Origin: an uncultured Arthrobacter sp. | Lineage (GTDB): Bacteria; Actinomycetota; Actinomycetes; Actinomycetales; Micrococcaceae | DNA length: 14,517 bases | Assembly: GCA_937873245.1 (NCBI GenBank) | Contig: CALMVY010000367.1 | Location: 1-14,517, forward strand | Direction: 5' to 3' | In this document: positions 7,024-13,265 of the stretch, piece after piece | Layout of the letters: the number at the start of each line of letters is the position of its first letter | Position numbering within the stretch: the first letter of the stretch is position 1 | Notes under the pieces: model-generated | What the model was told of the DNA's origin: nothing | The model's database searches: none | Seen by the model: only the letters and a program-made list of their open reading frames with translations | Made by a program: the position numbers and the translations under genes

Positions 7024-7064
7024 GAAATGAAGCACTTCTACGCGCTGTAGAAGTGCTTCATTTC
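7024..7064. terminator. 18-bp perfect inverted repeat before hemQ (bidirectional terminator or operator)
   Basis: Left arm GAAATGAAGCACTTCTAC (7024-7041), loop GCGCT and right arm GTAGAAGTGCTTCATTTC (7047-7064) pair without mismatch. The arms have 7 G/C of 18, in a very GC-rich background. The outer A- and T-rich ends resemble a bidirectional intrinsic terminator, 57 bp after the preceding stop. However, the right arm runs into TTCGAC (7062-7067), a possible hemQ -35 box, so an operator role or a repeated palindromic element is equally possible. The symmetry itself is certain; the function is not. Confidence 0.5.
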
Positions 7065-7091
7065 GACTTAGCTGAGGGGAAGGGGCAGACT
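7062..7091 (+). promoter_or_regulatory. weak candidate hemQ promoter
   Basis: TTCGAC (7062-7067), 18 bp, then CAGACT (7086-7091), which ends 7 nt before the hemQ ATG, so the start could be leaderless. A purine-rich GAGGGGAAGGGG (7074-7085) lies 13 nt from the ATG, rather far for a ribosome binding site. The boxes are poor matches. Confidence 0.25.
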
Positions 7092-7098
7092 GGTATCC

Positions 7099-7812
7099 AT
7101 GAGCCACACTTCTGCCGAAACTGTCACTAAAACTGAATCAGCAAGCGAAGAAGCAGCCGAGCAGTTCTTCACGCTCTGGACGGTTTTCAAGCGCTCCGCC
7201 GACGTGCTTCGCAGCGGCGATGCTGCCGAAGAATTTGACGCCCTCACCGCGCGGCTGGCCGAGGCCGGCGTGGTCCACCGCGGCAGTTACGACGTATCGG
7301 CGATGCGCGCAGACGCGGACATCATGATCTGGCTCCACGGACCCCAGCCCGAAGCCCTGCAGCGGGCCGTCCGGGACATCCGCCGCAGCAAGCTTTTCAC
7401 CGGCACCGAGATCGCCTGGTCCGCCATGGGCGTGCACCGGGAGGCCGAGTTCGCCAAGAACCACACCCCCGCCTTCTCCCGCGGCGTCGAGCCGGCAGAG
7501 TGGCTCTGCGTCTACCCGTTCGTCCGCTCCTACGAGTGGTACCTCCTGCCCGACGCCGAGCGCGGCGCCATGCTGCGCGACCATGGCCTGCTGGGCCGGG
7601 ACTTCCCCCAGGTCATCTCCAACACGGTGTCCTCCTTCGCCCTCGGCGACTGGGAATGGATCCTCGCCCTGGAAGCCCCCGAGCTCGTGGACCTCGTGGA
7701 CCTGATGCGCCACCTGCGCGCCACCGAAGCCCGCCACCACGTCCGCGAAGAAATCCCGTTCTACACCGGCCGCCGGGTGGGCGCCGCCGAGATTGCCGAG
7801 GTCCTCTCATGA
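7099..7812 (+). CDS. hemQ: coproheme decarboxylase (HemQ/ChdC, chlorite dismutase-like family)
   Basis: ChdC decarboxylates the two propionates of iron-coproporphyrin III to vinyls, giving haem b, the last step of the coproporphyrin-dependent pathway. The 237-residue protein shows the actinobacterial form: YDVSAMRADADIMIW (64-78), HREAEFAKNH (113-122), YPFVRSYEWYLL (139-150) and RDHGLLGR (160-167). His122, Tyr139 and His162 have the same spacing (17 and 23) as the distal His, radical-forming Tyr and proximal His described for Corynebacterium diphtheriae ChdC, as I recall its numbering. The cytosolic product acts on coprohaem released by HemH, whose start codon overlaps this stop (ATGA, 7809-7812). 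It is not a chlorite dismutase by context. Confidence 0.96.
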   Translation: MSHTSAETVTKTESASEEAAEQFFTLWTVFKRSADVLRSGDAAEEFDALTARLAEAGVVHRGSYDVSAMRADADIMIWLHGPQPEALQRAVRDIRRSKLFTGTEIAWSAMGVHREAEFAKNHTPAFSRGVEPAEWLCVYPFVRSYEWYLLPDAERGAMLRDHGLLGRDFPQVISNTVSSFALGDWEWILALEAPELVDLVDLMRHLRATEARHHVREEIPFYTGRRVGAAEIAEVLS

Positions 7813-9089
7813 GCCCGCTGGATCCCCAGGAGACTGCCACCGCTGTCACCGCCGTCAATGAGGTGACCGAGGCCGGCCGGATGGCCCCCAAGGACTATGA
7901 CGCGGTGCTCCTGGCCTCCTTCGGCGGACCCGAAGGCCAGGACGACGTCATTCCGTTCCTGCGCAACGTCACCCGCGGCCGCGGCATCCCGGACGAGCGT
8001 CTCGAAGAGGTTTCGCACCACTACCGCGCCAACGGCGGCATCAGCCCGATCAACCAGCAGAACCGGGAGCTCAAGGCCGGCATCGAGGCCGAGCTCGCCG
8101 CCCGCGCCATCGAACTGCCGGTGTTCTGGGGCAACCGCAACTGGGCCCCGTACATCCCGCAGACCCTCCAGGACATGTACGACGCCGGGCACCGCAAGGT
8201 CCTCATGGTCACCACGAGCGCCTACTCCTGCTACTCCAGCTGCCGCCAGTACCGCGAGGACATCGGCATCGCGCTGACCGAGACCGGGCTGGACGGAAAG
8301 CTCGAGGTCGACAAGGTCCGCCAGTACTTCGACCACCCCGGCTTCGTCGAGCCGTTCATCGAGGGCACAGCCGCCGGCCTGGCCGAGGTCCGCGCCAAGC
8401 TGGCCGCTGACGGCACGCCGGACGCGCCGGTGCACATCCTGTTTGCCACGCACTCCATCCCCACCCGTGACGCCGAGGCGGCGGGCCGCTCCGACGCCGA
8501 ACCGCGCCACTTCGAGGAAGACTCCGCGTACGTCGCGCAGCACCTCGCCGCCGGCACCGAGGTCATCCGCCGGGTGGAAGCCGAGACCGGCGATACCGCC
8601 CCCTGGTCCCTCGTCTACCAGTCCCGCTCCGGCGCCCCGCACGTGCCGTGGCTGGAACCCGACATCAATGACGCCATCGAGGAACTCGCCGGCCAGGGCG
8701 TCAAGGGCATCGTGATCGTGCCGCTCGGCTTCGTCAGCGACCACATGGAAGTTGTCTGGGACCTCGACACCGAAGCCCTGGAAACCTGCGCCCGGCTGGG
8801 CCTCGCCGCGAGCCGGGTGCCCACGCCCGGGACGCACCGCAAGTTCGTCGGCGGGATCGTGGACCTGATCTGCGAGCGGACCGCCGCCAACAACATCGCC
8901 GACCGGCCCCACCTGACCAAGCTCGGCCCCTGGTACGACGTCTGCCGGCCGGGCTGCTGCGCCAACTTCCGCGGCGAAAAGCCCACCATCGCAGGAGCCG
9001 ACACCACCGTCGGGACCGGCCACGATCCCTCCCCGGCGGCCTCCGCTCCGGCGGGCTCTTCCGCTCCGTCAGGCCGGGACGCGCCGTGA
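7809..9089 (+). CDS. hemH: coproporphyrin III ferrochelatase
   Basis: This enzyme inserts Fe2+ into coproporphyrin III (CpfC) to make the substrate of HemQ. The 426-residue protein has the ferrochelatase landmarks LLASFGGPEG near the start, the catalytic His215 in FATHSIP and Glu314 in DHMEVVWDLD. Cys141 and Cys145 (SCYSSCRQY) and a C-terminal Cys379-x3-Cys383-Cys384 could ligate the [2Fe-2S] cluster known in several actinobacterial ferrochelatases; which four bind is not resolved here. An N-terminal extension of about 25 residues and a C-terminal low-complexity tail (about 30 residues, Pro/Ala/Ser) make it longer than usual. GAGG at 7798-7801 serves as ribosome binding site inside hemQ. The stop overlaps the hemC GTG (GTGA). 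Confidence 0.96.
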   Translation: MSPLDPQETATAVTAVNEVTEAGRMAPKDYDAVLLASFGGPEGQDDVIPFLRNVTRGRGIPDERLEEVSHHYRANGGISPINQQNRELKAGIEAELAARAIELPVFWGNRNWAPYIPQTLQDMYDAGHRKVLMVTTSAYSCYSSCRQYREDIGIALTETGLDGKLEVDKVRQYFDHPGFVEPFIEGTAAGLAEVRAKLAADGTPDAPVHILFATHSIPTRDAEAAGRSDAEPRHFEEDSAYVAQHLAAGTEVIRRVEAETGDTAPWSLVYQSRSGAPHVPWLEPDINDAIEELAGQGVKGIVIVPLGFVSDHMEVVWDLDTEALETCARLGLAASRVPTPGTHRKFVGGIVDLICERTAANNIADRPHLTKLGPWYDVCRPGCCANFRGEKPTIAGADTTVGTGHDPSPAASAPAGSSAPSGRDAP

Positions 9090-10084
9090 CGGTCCGCATC
9101 GGAACCCGCGCCAGCAAACTGGCCCTCACCCAGACGCAGCAGACCGCGGACCAACTGGCCGCCGTCGGCGGGTTCCCGGTCGAGCTGGTCCACATCCGCA
9201 CCGACGGCGACGTCCTCAAAGGCTCGTTGTCCCAGATGGGCGGCACCGGCGTCTTCGTCGCGGCCCTGCGCGATGCACTGCTGCAGGACGCCTGCGACGT
9301 GGCCGTACACTCGCTCAAGGACCTGCCCACGGGTCCGGCCCTCGGGCTGACCCTCGCCGCTACGCCGAAACGCGTCGACGTCCGGGATGTGCTCTGCGCC
9401 CGCGACGGGCTCAAGCTTGCCGACCTGCCCAACGGCGCCACCGTTGGCACGGGTTCCCCGCGACGCGCGGCCCAGCTGCGCGCCGCCCGGCCCGACCTGG
9501 ATATCCGGGACATCCGCGGCAACGTGGACACCCGGCTCGGCCGCGTCCCCGGACTGCCGGGCAACACCACCGACGCCGTGGTGGAAGGCAAGAGCTGCGA
9601 CCTCGACGCCGTCGTTCTCGCAGCGGCCGGACTGCACCGGATTGGCCGGCTCGACGCGGTCAGCGAGTACCTTGAAACCGAGGTCATGCTGCCCGCCGCC
9701 GGGCAGGGCTCCCTCGCGATCGAATGCCGCTCCGCCGATGCACCGCGCAAGGCCGGATCCACCGAGGGATCGCAGGGGGTCCTGGCGCAGGCCCTCGCCG
9801 CCCTCGACGATCCGGACACCCGGCTCGCCATCACCGCCGAGCGGGCACTCCTGGCCCGGTTGGAAGCCGGGTGCGCCGCGCCGGTGGGGGCGTACGCCTA
9901 CCGCAAGGGCAGCCTCCTGCACCTCGAGGCCGTGGTCTGTGCCGTCGACGGAACAGCCTCCATCCGGGACAAGAAGGCCACGGACGGACTGACCGAGGTG
10001 GGGGCAACCTTGCTCGGGATCGAGCTCGCCGAGGTCCTGCTGGCCCGCGGCGCCGCCGACATCGCGGACCTGGCCGCTTCCTGA
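9086..10084 (+). CDS. hemC: porphobilinogen deaminase (hydroxymethylbilane synthase)
   Basis: HemC joins four porphobilinogens into hydroxymethylbilane, which HemD cyclises. The 332-residue protein begins VRIGTRASKLALTQ, has the catalytic Asp79 in VHSLKDLPT, the cofactor-domain segment VGTGSPRRAAQL, GQGSLAIECR, and the dipyrromethane-attachment Cys263 in LEAGCAAPVG. Length and motif order are normal. The start is GTG overlapping the hemH TGA, so translation is probably coupled. A gap of 20 bp separates it from the hemD start chosen here. Confidence 0.97.
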   Translation: MTVRIGTRASKLALTQTQQTADQLAAVGGFPVELVHIRTDGDVLKGSLSQMGGTGVFVAALRDALLQDACDVAVHSLKDLPTGPALGLTLAATPKRVDVRDVLCARDGLKLADLPNGATVGTGSPRRAAQLRAARPDLDIRDIRGNVDTRLGRVPGLPGNTTDAVVEGKSCDLDAVVLAAAGLHRIGRLDAVSEYLETEVMLPAAGQGSLAIECRSADAPRKAGSTEGSQGVLAQALAALDDPDTRLAITAERALLARLEAGCAAPVGAYAYRKGSLLHLEAVVCAVDGTASIRDKKATDGLTEVGATLLGIELAEVLLARGAADIADLAAS

Positions 10085-10104
10085 ACCGCGGAATCCACGA
10101 GTTC

Positions 10105-11166
10105 ATGGGACGGCACAGTGCCCGAAACGACGAGGCCCGAAACGAGGAGGCCCGAAACGACGAGGCCCGCGACGTCAGCGCCCGGAACGACCCTGCCCGC
10201 GGCGAGCAGCAGGACGGGCAGCCCGGCATGAGGGCGCCGGTCGGCGCCCGGGTCCTCGTGGCCCGCAGCCCGGACCGCGCGGCGGAGCTTGTTACAGCAT
10301 TGCGCGACGCCGGTGCCGAGCCGCTGCTGCTGCCGCTCATCGATTTCGAACTCGCCAGCGACCAGCACTCCCTGGATGTGGCCTTCGACGCCCTCGGCGC
10401 CGGTGCCTACGCCTGGCTGGTGGTCAGCAGCGTGACCACGGTCCAGGCGCTGGAGGCCAAAGCCGCCGAGCGGGGCACGACCCTCAGCGGCTGGCTTCCG
10501 GGCAGCCTCCTCGTGGCCACGATCGGACCCGCGACCCGCCGTTTCCTGGAATCCCGCGGAGTCGCCGTCGACCTGGCACCCACCGGGCAGCAGTCCGGCG
10601 CGGGGCTCGTCGACATCTGGCCCGAACACCAGGGCAGCGTGCTCCTGCCGCAGGCCGACATCGCCGACCCCCGGCTGCGCCGCGGGCTGGAGGCCCGGGG
10701 CGCCTTCGTCCAGGCCGTGACCGCCTACCGCACTGTTGACTACCCGGCCGACCCTCGCCGCAGCCTCGCGGCCTGCCACCCGGCAGCGCCGCAGGGATCC
10801 CCAGCGCAGCGGGACAACACGGCGCAGCGGGACAACGGAGCACATCGGGACAGCGGGGCCGCCGTGCTCACGCCAAAGCAGGCGAAGACCGAAATCGGAG
10901 CCGGCCGGCTGGACGCCGTCGTCGCCGCTTCCCCCAGCGCCGCCCGGCGCATCCACGGCGACCTCGCCCCGCTGGGCGCCTGCCGTTTCGTGGCGATCGG
11001 ACGCTCGACCGCAGCCGAGGCCGAGTCGCTGGGCCTCACCGTCGCCGCCACCGCCGAGGAACCCACCGCGTCCGGCCTGGTCGCCGCCGTCGTCCGGGCC
11101 CTGGCCAACCATCCGTCCCCACGTCTTCAGCCAGTCGCCGAGCCCCCAGCAAAGGACACCATATGA
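10105..11166 (+). CDS. hemD: uroporphyrinogen III synthase
   Basis: HemD inverts ring D and closes hydroxymethylbilane to uroporphyrinogen III, used by HemE. The family is poorly conserved; recognisable parts are GARVLVARSPDRAAELV, LVVSSVTTVQAL, TAYRTVDYPADP, VVAASPSAARRI and the C-terminal VAIGRSTAAEAESLGLTV. From ATG at 10105 the protein has 353 residues, well above the usual 250-270, because of an N-terminal ARNDE-type repeat (residues 6-32) and an AQRDN-type repeat between the two domains (residues 234-251). A second in-frame ATG at 10228 would drop the first repeat and give 312 residues starting MRAPVG; the sequence does not decide between them. The stop overlaps the hemB ATG. Confidence 0.9.
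   Translation: MGRHSARNDEARNEEARNDEARDVSARNDPARGEQQDGQPGMRAPVGARVLVARSPDRAAELVTALRDAGAEPLLLPLIDFELASDQHSLDVAFDALGAGAYAWLVVSSVTTVQALEAKAAERGTTLSGWLPGSLLVATIGPATRRFLESRGVAVDLAPTGQQSGAGLVDIWPEHQGSVLLPQADIADPRLRRGLEARGAFVQAVTAYRTVDYPADPRRSLAACHPAAPQGSPAQRDNTAQRDNGAHRDSGAAVLTPKQAKTEIGAGRLDAVVAASPSAARRIHGDLAPLGACRFVAIGRSTAAEAESLGLTVAATAEEPTASGLVAAVVRALANHPSPRLQPVAEPPAKDTI
10120..10200 (+). repeat. 15-bp tandem repeat at the start of hemD
   Basis: Five units begin at 10120, 10135, 10150, 10165 and 10180, with a partial sixth. They are based on GCCCGAAACGACGAG and encode ARNDE, ARNEE, ARNDE, ARDVS and ARNDP. The first three are near-identical; the fourth is diverged. If hemD starts at 10228 the array would be a leader rather than coding sequence. 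Confidence 0.9.
10804..10857 (+). repeat. 18-bp tandem repeat inside hemD
   Basis: Three units (10804-10821, 10822-10839, 10840-10857), based on GCGCAGCGGGACAACACG, encode AQRDNT, AQRDNG and AHRDSG. They sit between TVDYPADP and the LTP-x-QA segment, an interdomain loop of HemD. All six frames are open through the array, and CCAGCGCAGCG at 10802-10812 also occurs in the hemY array (5195-5205). Confidence 0.88.
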
Positions 11167-12143
11167 GCTTCCCGACCCACCGCCCCCGCCGGCTGCGCAC
11201 CACCCCCGCCATGCGCCGGCTCACGGCCGAACACCGCCTCTCGGCCTCGGAACTCATCCTGCCCGCCTTCATCCGTGAAGGCCTGACCGAGCCGAACCCC
11301 ATCGCCTCGATGCCCGGCGTGCAGCAGCACACCACGGACACCCTGAAGCGCGCCGCTGCCGAAGCCGTGCAGCTCGGCGTCGGCGGCATCATGCTCTTCG
11401 GAATCCCGGCCGTCCGCGACGCCGCCGGTACTGCCTCGCTCGACCCCGACGGCGTGCTGAACAAGGCCATCCGGGACGTCCGCGCCGAGGTCGGGGACGA
11501 ACTGGTCATCATGAGCGACGTCTGCCTGGACGAGTTCACCGACCACGGGCACTGTGGTGTCCTCGACGCCAACGGTTACGTGGACAACGACGCCACGCTG
11601 GAGATTTACGGCCAGATGGCCGTGGCCCAGGCGGAGGCCGGCGCGCACGTGCTCGGCCCGTCCGGGATGATGGACGGCCAGATCGGCGTGATCCGGCAGG
11701 CACTCGAGGAAGCCGGCCATGCGAACACCGCGGTCATCGCCTACGCCGCGAAATACGCCTCGGCGTTCTACGGCCCCTTCCGGGAGGCCGTCGATTCGCA
11801 GCTCAAAGGCGACCGCCGCACCTACCAGATGGACGCGGCCAACCGCCGCGAAGCGATCCTCGAAGTGGAGCTGGACCTCGAAGAAGGCGCCGACATGGTC
11901 ATGGTGAAGCCCGCCATGAGCTACCTCGACATCCTCGCCGACGTCGCCGCCATGAGCCCCGTCCCGGTGGCCGCGTACCAGATCTCCGGTGAGTATTCGA
12001 TGATTGAGGCCGCCGCCGCCCACGGCTGGATCGACCGCCGGGCGGCGGTCACCGAATCCGTCCTGGGCATCAAACGGGCCGGGGCCAACATGGTCCTGAC
12101 CTACTGGGCCAGCGAACTCGCCGGCTGGCTGAAGGAGTCCTGA
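11163..12143 (+). CDS. hemB: 5-aminolevulinate dehydratase (porphobilinogen synthase)
   Basis: HemB condenses two 5-aminolevulinates to porphobilinogen. The 326-residue protein has the two Schiff-base lysines Lys197 (YAAKYAS) and Lys249 (MVKPAMSYLD), GPSGMMDGQI, and the metal-site segment DVCLDEFTDHGHCG (119-132). In that segment Cys121 and Cys131 are kept but the middle zinc Cys is Asp123, an intermediate between the three-Cys zinc type and the Asp/Ala type that relies on magnesium or potassium. AAAGGA (11151-11156) lies 6 nt before the ATG, which overlaps the hemD stop. Its own stop overlaps the next start (TGATG). Confidence 0.97.
   Translation: MSFPTHRPRRLRTTPAMRRLTAEHRLSASELILPAFIREGLTEPNPIASMPGVQQHTTDTLKRAAAEAVQLGVGGIMLFGIPAVRDAAGTASLDPDGVLNKAIRDVRAEVGDELVIMSDVCLDEFTDHGHCGVLDANGYVDNDATLEIYGQMAVAQAEAGAHVLGPSGMMDGQIGVIRQALEEAGHANTAVIAYAAKYASAFYGPFREAVDSQLKGDRRTYQMDAANRREAILEVELDLEEGADMVMVKPAMSYLDILADVAAMSPVPVAAYQISGEYSMIEAAAAHGWIDRRAAVTESVLGIKRAGANMVLTYWASELAGWLKES
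12132..12137 (+). promoter_or_regulatory. ribosome binding site of the LLM oxidoreductase gene
   Basis: AAGGAG inside the last codons of hemB lies 5 nt before the ATG at 12143, fixing that start and indicating reinitiation at TGATG. Confidence 0.75.
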
Positions 12144-13252
12144 TGAACAAAGCGACAGCCCCCGACCCGGCGTCCGGCGCGAACCCGACAGCCCCCGTCG
12201 GCCCGGGGCGCATCCTGCTGGGGCTGAACACCTTCGGAGACGTGGGGGTCTTCCCCGACGGGCACCCAGTACCGCACGCCCAGGTGCTGCGGCAGCTGCT
12301 GGAACAGGCTGAGCTGGCGGATGAGGTGGGTCTCCATGCCTTCGGCGTGGGGGAGCACCACCGCCGCGACTTCGCAGTCTCCGCCCCTGAGGTGTTCCTC
12401 GCCGCGGCGGCAGCCCGGACCAAGCACATCCGGCTCGGCTCTGCCGTCACCGTCCTGAGCTCCGATGACCCCATTAGGGTCTTCCAGCGCTTCTCCACCG
12501 TCGACGCCCTCTCCAACGGCCGGGCCGAGGTCATGCTGGGCCGCGGCTCCTTCGTTGAGTCCTTCCCGCTGTTCGGACTGGACCTGGCCGACTACGAGGT
12601 CCTGTTTGAGGAGAAGCTCGAGCTCTTCGACAAGGCCCGCGCGCAGAAACCCATCCGCTGGGAAGGCCGGACACGGCCCGCCATCAACGGGCTCAGCGCC
12701 TACCCGCCGCTCGAACACCACCTGCTGCCGGCCTGGATCGGCGTCGGGGGCACGCCCGAATCGGTGCTTCGCTGCGCCGAATACGGTTATCCGATCATCT
12801 TCGCCATCATCGGCGGACAGCCACGGTCCTTCGGCCCGCTGGCGAACCTCTACCGCGAGGCAATGGCCAAATACGGCCACCCGATGCAGCAGATGGCCAC
12901 GCATTCACCCGGACACATTGCCGAGACCGATGAAGCGGCGCGGGAGGAGTTCTTCCCGCACTGGCTCGCGCAGCGCAACCTGATCGGCTCCGAACGCGGC
13001 TGGGGTCCGGGCAGCCGCGCCGAGTTCGACGCCATGTGCACCCCCGAGGGCGCCCTCTACGTCGGCTCCCCGGACACCGTCGCCGCGAAGATCGCCCTGC
13101 TCAAAAAGAACCTCGGAGTGGACCGCTTCGACCTGAAATACAGCAACGGAACCCTGCCGCACAAGGCGATGATGCGCTCGATCGAGCTGTTCGGCACCGA
13201 GGTGGCACCCCGGGTGGCCGCCCTGCTCGCCGGGCGTTCGCCACAGAACTGA
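12143..13252 (+). CDS. LLM-class flavin-dependent oxidoreductase
   Basis: The 369-residue protein belongs to the luciferase-like monooxygenase superfamily, a TIM-barrel that uses reduced FMN or F420. Visible landmarks are LLGLNTFGDVGVFPDG, ADEVGLHAFGVGEHHRRDF, SAVTVLSSDDPIRVFQRF, DALSNGRAEVMLGRGSF, AWIGVGGTPES and VGSPDTVAAKI. The pattern resembles the group containing the Agrobacterium protein of structure 2I7G, whose substrate is unknown. About 22 polar residues precede the barrel. It overlaps the hemB stop by one base and is followed after 13 bp by hemL, so it is probably expressed with the haem genes, yet no haem step in the pathway lacks an enzyme. A role in porphyrin or flavin redox chemistry is a guess; the family call is secure. 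Confidence 0.9.
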   Translation: MNKATAPDPASGANPTAPVGPGRILLGLNTFGDVGVFPDGHPVPHAQVLRQLLEQAELADEVGLHAFGVGEHHRRDFAVSAPEVFLAAAAARTKHIRLGSAVTVLSSDDPIRVFQRFSTVDALSNGRAEVMLGRGSFVESFPLFGLDLADYEVLFEEKLELFDKARAQKPIRWEGRTRPAINGLSAYPPLEHHLLPAWIGVGGTPESVLRCAEYGYPIIFAIIGGQPRSFGPLANLYREAMAKYGHPMQQMATHSPGHIAETDEAAREEFFPHWLAQRNLIGSERGWGPGSRAEFDAMCTPEGALYVGSPDTVAAKIALLKKNLGVDRFDLKYSNGTLPHKAMMRSIELFGTEVAPRVAALLAGRSPQN

Positions 13253-13258
13253 GAGAAT
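13253..13258 (+). promoter_or_regulatory. possible leaderless -10 box before hemL
   Basis: GAGAAT ends 7 nt before the hemL ATG. AGGA (13259-13262), only 3 nt from the ATG, is too close for a normal ribosome binding site. Either weak coupling from the upstream gene or a leaderless internal promoter would explain this. Confidence 0.25.
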
Positions 13259-13265
13259 AGGAACC

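Noticed and set aside
7099..7812. Chlorite dismutase activity for the HemQ protein
   Set aside because: It shares the fold, but the YPFVRSYEWY tyrosine, histidine spacing and adjacency to hemH indicate coprohaem decarboxylase.
7761..9023. 420-residue minus-strand open frame opposite hemH
   Set aside because: Gly/Val/Asp-rich antisense shadow of hemH with no recognisable motif.
8615..9922. 435-residue minus-strand open frame opposite hemH and hemC
   Set aside because: It spans two coding genes with full family motifs on the other strand; no protein-like features.
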